From the NCBI RefSeq assembly GCF_963668165.1, contig NZ_OY764211.1:923501-987500 (forward strand): a stretch of 64,000 nt of DNA, given 5' to 3'. The notes beneath the pieces were generated by a model. That model was given only the letters and a program-made list of their open reading frames with translations, had not been told where the DNA came from and did no database searches. The position numbers and the translations under genes were made by a program. This DNA comes from Marispirochaeta sp. Its GTDB lineage: Bacteria; Spirochaetota; Spirochaetia; JC444; Marispirochaetaceae. Shown one piece after another: positions 44,599 to 52,855 of this stretch (positions within the stretch are counted from its first letter, which is position 1; each line of letters opens with the position of its first letter).

Positions 44599-45651
44599 TT
44601 ATATCAGCTCCAATCTGTACACCAGAACATGGCCGTCAACAAGAATGATAAACCTGTTCCCGGACCATAAAATAGAAGTTCCCGGTCCGTACCCCGCCAA
44701 ACGAAGCCGGCCCCGATAATTACTTTCACTCCCTATCATGGACACAAAACGATCAGAGTCATCTTGGCTCAGTGCAGACAGGAGATTGGATTCAGGATGC
44801 CCCTGCACGGACAAGAGCCTTCCGGGAATACTGAAGTAGCGTCTTCGCAGGTTAGTGCGGTCAACCACCAGGAGACCCTGCTCCTGTTCAATGGCAAAAC
44901 GCCCTCCATGGAGAGATGAAACAAGAAGGTTTCTCCGCAAGTCCGAACCAAGGGGAAAAGACTCGATACTGTTCAGTTCACCATTACGCTCTTCAAGCAG
45001 ATAGGCAGTTTGAGGATCTATGCCGGCAACAACCAGGGAAGCTTCGGAGGCCGCATCCATGGCTGCTCCGTAGGCAACCTTGATTCTGCCTTCAGGAGGT
45101 GTAAAACTATACAGGGGTTCGCCTGCTTCATTCAGATAAAGAAAGTTTCCATTTAAAAGACCAATTAAAAACCGGTTTCCCGCCGCTGCACACGCAGTCA
45201 CCGGGGATGGGAAGGTTGCGCTCCACAATAGATCTCCATCCGTAGTATATTCCTTCAAACGTAAACGGTCTGTAGAAATTATCAGCAAGCGTTCTTTCAA
45301 AAAAAAGGGATATCCCCGTGTTTCGATAGCTACCTGAATTTCCCCATCCCGGTTCCGCATCACCAGCTTTGTTGAAACTGAATCGTAGTTGATAATACCC
45401 ATGGATGAAACAGCCGCACCGTAACGAATCTTCTCCACATATTGAGGCCGTCCGTTTTCATCAAGGAATCCGGCAAACCCGGAAGAGACAAAGGGGACAG
45501 GTTTTGCAGCGGCCTGTCCGGTCCGAGAGGCGGTCAGGTCGTATAATGCCTGTGGTGTGAACGTTAATGCGGAAGAGAGATCCCTCGGGAAAAAAAGCAG
45601 GCATCCTATAACACCCAACAGGCAAAGCAGGACATGGTATCTTTGCTTCAT
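44599..45651 (-). CDS. Exported beta-propeller-like protein of unknown function
   Basis: The 350-residue protein has an N-terminal signal or anchor segment (about residues 5-25), then repeated short beta-strand blocks such as KEYTTDGDLLWSATFP and GNRFLIGLLNGNFLYLNEAG, typical of PQQ-like or WD-type beta propellers. No catalytic motif is seen. It ends three bases before the M23 peptidase gene, so an envelope role together with that enzyme is plausible but unproven. The predicted promoter overlaps the only possible Shine-Dalgarno (see 45663-45691). Confidence 0.75.
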   Translation of the reverse strand: MKQRYHVLLCLLGVIGCLLFFPRDLSSALTFTPQALYDLTASRTGQAAAKPVPFVSSGFAGFLDENGRPQYVEKIRYGAAVSSMGIINYDSVSTKLVMRNRDGEIQVAIETRGYPFFLKERLLIISTDRLRLKEYTTDGDLLWSATFPSPVTACAAAGNRFLIGLLNGNFLYLNEAGEPLYSFTPPEGRIKVAYGAAMDAASEASLVVAGIDPQTAYLLEERNGELNSIESFPLGSDLRRNLLVSSLHGGRFAIEQEQGLLVVDRTNLRRRYFSIPGRLLSVQGHPESNLLSALSQDDSDRFVSMIGSESNYRGRLRLAGYGPGTSILWSGNRFIILVDGHVLVYRLELI

Positions 45652-45662
45652 AATCTTGGGAC

Positions 45663-45691
45663 ATCCTACTTACTTGCATAGATACTGTCAA
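45663..45691 (-). promoter_or_regulatory. Sigma-70-type promoter with very short leader
   Basis: A perfect TTGACA (45691-45686) is 17 bases from TAGGAT (45668-45663). Transcription would start about 45656, only some five bases before the ATG at 45651, giving a nearly leaderless mRNA. The AGGA in the -10 is the sole Shine-Dalgarno-like string before that ATG. Confidence 0.55.
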
Positions 45692-45703
45692 CGAAGGCTG
45701 ATG

Positions 45704-46504
45704 TCAGGATTTCTTCTTTGCCTGATCAACCCGTTTTGAGTCCGATTCCATCTTAGCACGCCAGACATCCATCTTTTTTCTGATAACTTCACCCTCTTCA
45801 ACCTCGCCTAACAGCACATGCAGGCGACGAAGGGCAGCGAGATAGGTTATGGCCAGTTTGAAATCGTCTATCCGGGAAGTAGACAGTTCGTATTTTTCAC
45901 GATAGCGATTGGCAGACTGTTCAAGGAGCTGCTTGGTTAAACGGAGATGAGCGCTTCGTTCGCTGTAGAAGTCAGCCCGGGGGTCCAGTCCGGCGGTCAG
46001 CTGTTTAAGGTCCAGCAGGTTTTTTACTATTGTGGCATACCGACCTTCGATCTCGACAAAGGACCACTTCCATTTTGAATTGGTACCAAACCCGTCTTCA
46101 ACGGAATTAATGGAAAAACCAAGTTTACGAATCAGTTCCCAGCGCTGCCCCTCATCAAAACCTTCAATTCTGTGAAGATTCTCTTCATATTCAGAAAAAG
46201 GAGCGTCAATCTGGCTGGAAACTGCATCTTCAAGGTAAATAATCGCCTTATAGCAGCCTTTTCTGGCATCATTCAGATAGGCTTCATTCTTGACTCCCAG
46301 CAGGGAAAGGGAAAGAGCATTCATCAGCACATGATAGGAGACCAGGTTGAGGACTTCATTAGCCAGAATCAGTTTGTTCAGATTCGCGTTGTCGCCTTCC
46401 CCGGCGGAAAGCTCCTTTTCACGCTTCTGAATCCCTTCGATCGCGGCCTTGTATTCGGCGATCTTATTTACATAGCGTCTTTTAGCCTCTTCGCTTATCT
46501 TACC
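45704..46504 (-). CDS. Helical protein of unknown function downstream of recN
   Basis: I do not recognise a named family. From GTG 46504, which overlaps the recN stop, the product has 266 residues, nearly all helical and strongly charged, with no signal peptide, no membrane segment and no Cys-rich or nucleotide motif. Segments such as LANEVLNLVSYHVLMNALSL and GFGTNSKWKWSFVEIEGRY look like conserved core. The frame continues 30 codons further upstream inside recN, but those codons encode Arg/Ser-rich sequence and are probably not translated. A cytosolic adaptor or structural role is a guess. Confidence 0.75.
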   Translation of the reverse strand, partial: GKISEEAKRRYVNKIAEYKAAIEGIQKREKELSAGEGDNANLNKLILANEVLNLVSYHVLMNALSLSLLGVKNEAYLNDARKGCYKAIIYLEDAVSSQIDAPFSEYEENLHRIEGFDEGQRWELIRKLGFSINSVEDGFGTNSKWKWSFVEIEGRYATIVKNLLDLKQLTAGLDPRADFYSERSAHLRLTKQLLEQSANRYREKYELSTSRIDDFKLAITYLAALRRLHVLLGEVEEGEVIRKKMDVWRAKMESDSKRVDQAKKKS

Positions 46505-48215
46505 CACTCTCCGACCTCTTGAGCTCCGCCTTGTGCGGATATTTTTCAATAAGTTCGCGGGCATGACTAATAGAGGCGGCCCCCACGGGATCACCGGATA
46601 ACATGCGGGCTATCTCGGTTACCCGTTCATCGTCTCCCAAACTTCGCGTGTGTGTAATTGTGCGTCCCGCCTCGATCTCTTTTGTCACCACAATATGATT
46701 ATCGGCACGAACCGCGACAGAAGCAAGATGAGTAATGCAAAGTATTTGTTTACGCTCCGCCAGCAAAGCAAGCTGCTCCCCCAGAGCAAGCCCCACTTCT
46801 CCTCCGATACCAGTGTCTATCTCATCAAAAATCAAAGAGTCAATCTGGTCAGCTTCGGATAAAACTGTCTTTATAGCAAGCATAAGACGGGAGAGTTCTC
46901 CTCCGGAAGCAATACTGCGCAGTGGTTTCAGTGGTTCCCCATGATTTGGTGCAATCAGAAATTCTATCTGATCTGCACCAGTAGGACCGCAGACGGTCTT
47001 GCCGTTTTCTCCGGTCTTTGTCTCTATATGAACGGAAAATACGGCCTTCTGCATTCCAAGAGGTCTGATGCGTTCTTCCACAGCGGACTTCAGACTGTCG
47101 GCGACTTGTCTGCGGGCGTCGCTTACAATCCTGGCTATCTGAGCGATTTTTCGGTTTAAATCGGCGATTTGCTGCTCCATCTCCTCTTTTTGCTCCTGCC
47201 AGGAATCGATGGAATTAATCTTGGCGGAGGAATCTTCACGATACTGCAGAACTTCATCAATACTGTCGCCGTATTTCTTCTCAAGCCGCCGAATCTGCAT
47301 AAGCCGATGTTCAATCTCATCAAGACGGCCAGGCGAGAACTGGACCTCATCATTATACGCCCGTACCGATTCAACAATATCCTCCATTTCAAGAAAGGCG
47401 GATTCAAAACGGGCGGATAAAGGTTCCATCTTCTGTATTATTCCGGAAAGAAAGGCCAGCTCATCCCTGGCTTTCCGAAGATATGCCAGGGCACCTCCCC
47501 TGCTTTCACTGGATAGCCTGGAAAACTCCTCCAGATGTGAATAGATTTTTTCTGCCTGAGAAATAATCTCAAGTTCCTCTTCGAGGGCTTTTTCTTCTCC
47601 CGGTTTCAGGTCTGCAGCGTCAATTTCGTTTATTGCGTGGTTGAGGAAATCAAGCTCCCGCAGCTGTTCCCGCTCGGCCTGATTCATGGAGTCGTACTCC
47701 TTGCGTATCTTTGTCAACTCTGCAAAATGCCAAGCAAGCCGGGAAACCTGATCTTCGATTCCGGCGAAGGAATCCAGGAGCCTTCTATGCTGATCTGCCT
47801 GAAGCAGCGATTGATGTTCATGCTGTCCATGCATATCAAAAAGCATGGACGTAAATTCCTGCAGTACCGCCCGGGGAATCTGGCTGTCCTGCAGAAAAAC
47901 ACTCCCCCGTCCATTGCGGCGAATGACCCTGCGAACAATTACTGTACCGTCCTCGGGAACAATATCGTGGTCAGCCAGCCAGGAAAGGGCCTCAGAATTG
48001 TGATCAACTAAAAGTACAGCGGAGATCTTTGCCTCATCTGCCTTACTTCGAATCACGCCTGAATCCGCCTTGTCCCCGAGAATCGCGCCCAGGGCCCCAA
48101 CAATAATAGACTTTCCCGCACCGGTCTCACCGGTAAGGATGTTTAATCCCCTGGAAAAGCGGATATTCATGGAGCGGATAAGGGCGAAGTTTTCAATCCT
48201 CAGTTCCTCAAGCAT
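46500..48215 (-). CDS. recN: DNA repair protein RecN
   Basis: RecN is an SMC-like ATPase for double-strand-break repair. From ATG 48215 it has 571 residues: Walker A GETGAGKS at residues 29-36, a long coiled coil, and a C-terminal signature SGGELSRLMLAIK with LIFDEIDTGIGGEVG (Walker B). Upstream is a run of seven G that may serve as Shine-Dalgarno. A start 14 codons up is in frame but inside nadK. It overlaps nadK by eight bases. Confidence 0.96.
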   Translation of the reverse strand: MLEELRIENFALIRSMNIRFSRGLNILTGETGAGKSIIVGALGAILGDKADSGVIRSKADEAKISAVLLVDHNSEALSWLADHDIVPEDGTVIVRRVIRRNGRGSVFLQDSQIPRAVLQEFTSMLFDMHGQHEHQSLLQADQHRRLLDSFAGIEDQVSRLAWHFAELTKIRKEYDSMNQAEREQLRELDFLNHAINEIDAADLKPGEEKALEEELEIISQAEKIYSHLEEFSRLSSESRGGALAYLRKARDELAFLSGIIQKMEPLSARFESAFLEMEDIVESVRAYNDEVQFSPGRLDEIEHRLMQIRRLEKKYGDSIDEVLQYREDSSAKINSIDSWQEQKEEMEQQIADLNRKIAQIARIVSDARRQVADSLKSAVEERIRPLGMQKAVFSVHIETKTGENGKTVCGPTGADQIEFLIAPNHGEPLKPLRSIASGGELSRLMLAIKTVLSEADQIDSLIFDEIDTGIGGEVGLALGEQLALLAERKQILCITHLASVAVRADNHIVVTKEIEAGRTITHTRSLGDDERVTEIARMLSGDPVGAASISHARELIEKYPHKAELKRSESG

Positions 48216-49071
48216 CGGGCCCCCCCGACCAGTTAAGCTTGGTGCGCAGAACTTCATAAAAATTCCGCCTGTCAGAACGAATCAGTGAGACCTTCCGGGG
48301 AGAGCGGCGTATGTGCAGCTTGTCCTCCGGCTCCAAAGGAAAAACAATCTGACCATCGATGGTTAAAATGACCTTGGCCCGCTGATCACGTTCTACAAGA
48401 ATAGTTATACACCTGTCACCGTTAACTACAATTGTCCTGTTGGACAAGGTAAAAGGGCAAATCGGGTTCAATACCAGGGCTTCCATTTCCGGATCAAGGA
48501 TGGGCCCTCCCGCAGCAGCACTATAAGCTGTGGAACCGGTAGGAGAAGATACGATAATGCCGTCTGCCCTGTATTTACCCACCGGGGTATCGGAAATCTC
48601 GACAGAAAGGCGAATAACCTTTGAAATTCCGTCCGAGGCCACTACTGCATCGTTGAATCCTTCAAAGCTTCGAATAATTCTTCCATTCCGCTCAACCGAA
48701 ACCTGTACCAGTACTCTCTCGCTCAGCCCCAACAGTCCGGAACGATACTTCTCAAAAGCCTCTTTCCACTCCTCCCGGGTAACCTCAGTGATAAACCCGA
48801 GGCTGCCGATATTTACAGCCAGAATCGGAACATTCAAACCGGCAAGGGCCCTTGCTGTGTAGAGAACCGTACCATCACCGCCCAGAGAAAACACAAGATC
48901 GACGGGATTTTTATTGGAGAAACTTGATATGTCAGGTTTTCCAGTAATTCTGTTGACTGTATAGAAGATCTTTTGCTCCTGAAGGTAGCTGCCGATATCA
49001 GAAATAAGAGATTCAGCCTTCTCTTTCAGACAGTTTGCGACCAACAGGGCATACTTAACTTCTCTTTGCAT
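48208..49071 (-). CDS. nadK: NAD kinase
   Basis: NadK makes NADP+ from NAD+ and ATP in the cytosol. From ATG 49071 it has 287 residues with the GGDGT motif at residues 64-68, NIGSLGFITEV, and the SPTGSTAYSAAAGGPI and NPICPFTLSNR blocks of the NADK fold. A TTG three codons upstream is possible (49080) and has a slightly better spaced AAGGTG. nadK-recN is a common gene pair in bacteria. Confidence 0.95.
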   Translation of the reverse strand: MQREVKYALLVANCLKEKAESLISDIGSYLQEQKIFYTVNRITGKPDISSFSNKNPVDLVFSLGGDGTVLYTARALAGLNVPILAVNIGSLGFITEVTREEWKEAFEKYRSGLLGLSERVLVQVSVERNGRIIRSFEGFNDAVVASDGISKVIRLSVEISDTPVGKYRADGIIVSSPTGSTAYSAAAGGPILDPEMEALVLNPICPFTLSNRTIVVNGDRCITILVERDQRAKVILTIDGQIVFPLEPEDKLHIRRSPRKVSLIRSDRRNFYEVLRTKLNWSGGPDA

Positions 49072-49093
49072 TGACTCCAAGTCTACACCTTTT

Positions 49094-50113
49094 TTACGGC
49101 AAAGTGGATAATATTCTAACCAGCAGTTCCGTGTTCTTACGGCCCATGGATGGATATAATGGAAAAAGTATGGTACGTAAAGCGAGACTGGCGGCTACCG
49201 GGCAATCGATTTCCTCCGACTGCAGGCGGGCGTAGGGAGTGGATGCGAAGGCATTTTCCGTCTGGATCCCGTTTTTGAGGGCATATTGCCGTACCTCATT
49301 CATCCCTGTATCGATAACAACCGGAAAAGCCGTTGGCACAACGTTTTTCTCACTGTCCGGTAAAAAGCCATGATGTTTCGATTTCATAAGAGACTGAGAC
49401 AGGAGTTCATATATTTCACTGCGCTGTTCATGCATGCTTTCGGCATTCTGCAGCTGAGCGAGCCCTAAAGCCGCGTTAATATCGGGCATCCGAGTTTCAG
49501 TGGGAAGTTCGTCTTCGATGGGTTTTAAAAGGCGTCTGAACTTCATGTTTCCCGGCAGAAGGACCGCTCCCCCACCGGTTGTTACAGGATCCATATATTC
49601 GGTCCGAATCAGAGAAAACGCAGCATCGGCCTGCTCCTCACTCTCCAGGGCAGCTACAACAGAGGTGATATCTTCAATAAGCGGTGCATCCTGCTCACTA
49701 ATAAACTCCAGATCCGGCCGGATACCAAAAGGTGCGTGTATAATCCATGCAGCCGGTGTACTTTCCGCAATACACTGCACTGCCTCTGGTGAAACACAGG
49801 CAGACGACTCGTCAACGTCGATAAAAAGGGGCTGTAAACCGACATTATACAGGGCATCAAGATAATAGAGCGGAGACAATGCACTTATAGCTACTCCCGC
49901 TCCCTTTGGCAGATCAAGACTCCTCAGAGCAAGGCTGAGAGCCTCTGTAGGTGAACGCAGAGCGATGCCTAGTTTCTTATCGAGGTAGCGGGAGAGCTCT
50001 TTACTGAATCTTTCAGCAAGACTGCCGGGCCCGATTTCATCACTGACCATACATGTTAAAACCGCGTCCATGTCCCGACGCTTCAAGGTAGGTTTATAAA
50101 CTGGGATTGACAT
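49094..50113 (-). CDS. DegT/DnrJ-fold protein lacking the catalytic lysine
   Basis: The 339-residue product follows the DegT/DnrJ/EryC1/StrS sugar-aminotransferase fold: VYKPTLKRRDMDAV-type start with EIGPGSLAERFSKEL, ALRSPTEALSLALRSL (the usual NGTxAL loop), PLFIDVDESSACVSPEAV, LIEDITSVVAAL with Asp148 that would hold the PLP nitrogen, and FSLIRTEYMDPVTTGGGAVL. In active enzymes the last block carries the PLP lysine; here no Lys is present between residues 166 and 182. The sequence otherwise looks intact, so it is either a pseudoenzyme or binds a sugar nucleotide or PLP without aldimine. It lies between cheW and nadK, away from any sugar cluster. Confidence 0.8.
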   Translation of the reverse strand: MSIPVYKPTLKRRDMDAVLTCMVSDEIGPGSLAERFSKELSRYLDKKLGIALRSPTEALSLALRSLDLPKGAGVAISALSPLYYLDALYNVGLQPLFIDVDESSACVSPEAVQCIAESTPAAWIIHAPFGIRPDLEFISEQDAPLIEDITSVVAALESEEQADAAFSLIRTEYMDPVTTGGGAVLLPGNMKFRRLLKPIEDELPTETRMPDINAALGLAQLQNAESMHEQRSEIYELLSQSLMKSKHHGFLPDSEKNVVPTAFPVVIDTGMNEVRQYALKNGIQTENAFASTPYARLQSEEIDCPVAASLALRTILFPLYPSMGRKNTELLVRILSTLP

Positions 50114-50122
50114 ACTGTTTTC

Positions 50123-50602
50123 TTAACGTTTTCCGATTTTTCCGAGCTGCTGCAGCTCTTTTGGATCGAAAATCCTTCTTATATCAAGAATAATGAGATA
50201 CCCCGTCTCTTCCGAAGTAACTCCCTGAATATACTCGGCGCCAATACCGGATATCATCTGCGGCGGAGGCTGTACCTTTCCGCTGTCAATGGTCACGACC
50301 CTGGAAACCTTATCGATGTATACCCCCAACTGCATACCATCGAGATTCAGAATGAGAAAACCGGAGAGAAGCTTATCTTCTTCACTTAAGACAGCCCGGC
50401 GGAGATGAAAACGCTTATGCAGATTTATAATTGGTATGATCTGTCCCCGCAGGTTGAAAATACCTTCAACGTAATTGGGGGCATTCGGAATTGACCGTAC
50501 CTCCTGGACCTTCTGGATCTCGTTAACCTGCATAATATCGATGCCGTAAACCTCATCGCCTAGCTGAAAGGTAACCAGTTGTAACTGTTTTTCGTCTGCC
50601 AT
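50123..50602 (-). CDS. cheW: Chemotaxis coupling protein CheW
   Basis: CheW couples chemoreceptors to the CheA kinase. The 159-residue product is a single CheW domain: VTFQLGDEVYGIDIMQVNEI, IFNLRGQIIPIINLHKRF, and GVYIDKVSRVVTI. Length is normal. It starts the group cheW-DegT-nadK-recN, with a possible promoter at 50622-50650. No cheA or receptor gene is in this window. Confidence 0.96.
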   Translation of the reverse strand: MADEKQLQLVTFQLGDEVYGIDIMQVNEIQKVQEVRSIPNAPNYVEGIFNLRGQIIPIINLHKRFHLRRAVLSEEDKLLSGFLILNLDGMQLGVYIDKVSRVVTIDSGKVQPPPQMISGIGAEYIQGVTSEETGYLIILDIRRIFDPKELQQLGKIGKR

Positions 50603-50621
50603 TCTAAAACCTCTTGGTAGT

Positions 50622-50650
50622 AGAATAATTTATGAAGCAAGGTTTTGCAA
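50622..50650 (-). promoter_or_regulatory. Possible sigma-70-type promoter of cheW
   Basis: On the minus strand TTGCAA (50650-50645) and TATTCT (50627-50622) are 17 bases apart in the AT-rich gap before cheW. Each hexamer matches four of six consensus bases. Confidence 0.4.
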
Positions 50651-50738
50651 TACAGTTTTCAACTTAGCACAATGGGTGAAGCCAGGAATGCGCTTTATTG
50701 CATGACCCCTGGCCACCTTTTATCAGATACCTGAAGAT

Positions 50739-51773
50739 TTACATATTCCGTTTTCGCCTGAGAGATGCAAAAACACTCTGCAGGACAATAAAGAAGCACA
50801 ATAACGCGGACAGCACGATCTTGTTCCACCAGGACGACAGAGTTCCGTTGCATCGGATGTAGGTTTCGATGATTGCCTTGATCAGAACCCCGAAAAAGCT
50901 GCCCACAACCGTTCCAACACCACCGGAGAGCAGGGTGCCGCCGATAACCGTAGAGGCGATAACTTCAATCTCAAAGCCCCTGGCCTGTTCCACAAACCCG
51001 CTGGTAGTGTTCAGACAAAATACAAACCCTGCCATGGCTGCCAGAAAACCGTTCATAATATAGGCCAGCATCTTTGTTCGACGTACGTTTACTCCCATCA
51101 ACAGGGCTGACTGTTCATTGCCGCCGATGGCGAACAGGGACCGGCCGAACTTTGTATATTTCAGTACATACCAGACAACCACCAGTGCGCACAGTGCGAT
51201 AATTACGCTGGGATGGATAAAAGGAAAGAGCTTAATTCCCCTCTTGTTCACCGTAGCCCCGAAGAAGAGATAAATATTCTTTGTTGCCATATTAAGAAAG
51301 GTCTCGTTATTTGTAATGGCAATCTGGTCAACACTGATAACCGCGGTGAGGCCTCTGCAGAAAAAGAGTCCCGCCAGGGTAACGATAAAGGGCTGCAGCC
51401 GCAAATAGGCAATCAGCCAGCCCTGAACAGTGCCAAAAACAATGCCGAACAGCAGCACAACAGCAATCGAAACATAAGCATTCATGCCCATGACCTGCAT
51501 CATGTAAGCCAGCATCATACAGACCAGACCAACAACAGAACCAACAGAGATATCGATTCCGCCGGTAATAACGACTGCAGTCATGCCCGCCGCGGCGATT
51601 ATCAAACCTGCGTTGTCGATCAGCATGTTCATAAAGGTCTGCATGTTTCCAAAGCCCTGGTTGCTGTAAACAATCACACCGCCGGCATACATTATGAAGA
51701 ACATGATAATCGTAATGAATAACAGAAAACCGGTGCCTGCCATTTTTTCTTTCAGGTAGTTGCCTATTTTCAT
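50739..51773 (-). CDS. yjfF: Sugar ABC transporter permease, YjfF-like
   Basis: This 344-residue inner-membrane protein belongs to the RbsC/BPD_transp_2 family, with about nine hydrophobic segments and the conserved AVVITGGIDISVGSVVGL loop and AFNG-type EAA region (GGTLLSGGVGTVVGSFFGV). It is the last gene of the importer operon, in the order ytfQ-ytfR-ytfT-yjfF known for the galactofuranose transporter of E. coli. It overlaps the preceding permease gene by four bases. The substrate is inferred from family and gene order and could be another furanose sugar. Confidence 0.88.
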   Translation of the reverse strand: MKIGNYLKEKMAGTGFLLFITIIMFFIMYAGGVIVYSNQGFGNMQTFMNMLIDNAGLIIAAAGMTAVVITGGIDISVGSVVGLVCMMLAYMMQVMGMNAYVSIAVVLLFGIVFGTVQGWLIAYLRLQPFIVTLAGLFFCRGLTAVISVDQIAITNNETFLNMATKNIYLFFGATVNKRGIKLFPFIHPSVIIALCALVVVWYVLKYTKFGRSLFAIGGNEQSALLMGVNVRRTKMLAYIMNGFLAAMAGFVFCLNTTSGFVEQARGFEIEVIASTVIGGTLLSGGVGTVVGSFFGVLIKAIIETYIRCNGTLSSWWNKIVLSALLCFFIVLQSVFASLRRKRNM

Positions 51774-52855
51774 TGCAGCACCGCCTTTATAGTGCCGCTC
51801 TTCTGCCGAAAATTACGAATCCATCTTTTTAGTTCATCCGACTGCATGGATACAATCAGCACAACAACAATTGCCTTATATACAGGCAGCTGGTCCGCTG
51901 TTATCCCCATAGCGTACAGACTCGTGGTCAGGGCCTGGATGGTTATTGCTCCAATAACTGATCCAATCAGGCTGAATTTTCCTCCCGACAGACTGTTGCC
52001 GCCAAGGGCTACCGCAAGAATAGCATCGAGCTCCATGTAGAGTCCGATATTATTCGCGTCGCTTGAATAAATTCGGCTGGAGGTGACAACCCCGGCAATG
52101 GCTGCGGTGAACCCGCAGATCAGGTAACACATAAAAATTATACGCTGAGAATTTATTCCAACCAGGCGTCCGGCTTTGCTGTTGATCCCCACCGTCTTAA
52201 CATAGAGTCCCAGGGCGCTTCTGGTTAGAATAAAATAGGCGATAATCACTACCCCAAGAGCAATAAAAACCGGGGTAGGCACGACAACCTTTGGAAGAAA
52301 GCCTCCTATGGCTTTGAAGGACTCCATACGAACATAAAGGATCTGTCCGGGAACCATTTTGCCGCCTATTTCCCTGGCGCTAATCAGCTGGGCAATCCCC
52401 CTGCCCGCGGTAAACAGAATGAGGGTGGCAACCATAGCCTGGATCCTCAATCGTGATACCAGGAACCCGTTAAAAGCTCCACAGGCCATCCCGGCGATAA
52501 GGGCAACAAGGATGCTCAGAAACATCGGTGTAGCATAGGCGTCGTAACTCGAGCCCAATAGACGGATACACACCGCAGCCGCCAGCGCACTTACCGCGCC
52601 AACAGAGATATCAATCCCCCCTGTAGCAATTACCAGGGTCATGCCGACAGCCAGTATAATAAGCTCGCTGGCACGATTGATGATATCGATAATATATCCG
52701 TAGAGCACACCGTTTTGAATGGATATATTAAAAAATGTTGGTGTCTCGATAATGTTGACAATCAGAACGAGACACAGTGCAAAGACAGGTAGAAACAGCT
52801 GCTTCTTAGAAATCGTAAGTGCTGCACCCCTCAGCTTGCGTAGGTTATGTTTCAT
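51770..52855 (-). CDS. ytfT: Sugar ABC transporter permease, YtfT-like
   Basis: From ATG 52855 the 361-residue product is a second RbsC-type permease with a basic cytosolic tail, about nine hydrophobic segments, and TLVIATGGIDISVGAVSALA near residue 80. It would form a heterodimer with the next permease. GGAGGAG lies nine bases before ATG 52855; a TTG seven codons upstream is also open. The gene overlaps the ATPase gene by 11 bases. Confidence 0.88.
   Translation of the reverse strand: MKHNLRKLRGAALTISKKQLFLPVFALCLVLIVNIIETPTFFNISIQNGVLYGYIIDIINRASELIILAVGMTLVIATGGIDISVGAVSALAAAVCIRLLGSSYDAYATPMFLSILVALIAGMACGAFNGFLVSRLRIQAMVATLILFTAGRGIAQLISAREIGGKMVPGQILYVRMESFKAIGGFLPKVVVPTPVFIALGVVIIAYFILTRSALGLYVKTVGINSKAGRLVGINSQRIIFMCYLICGFTAAIAGVVTSSRIYSSDANNIGLYMELDAILAVALGGNSLSGGKFSLIGSVIGAITIQALTTSLYAMGITADQLPVYKAIVVVLIVSMQSDELKRWIRNFRQKSGTIKAVLQ

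Noticed and set aside
50681..50713. Terminator after the yjfF-like gene
   Set aside because: A GCCAGG/CCTGGC hairpin is present but without a T-run; kept as unproven.
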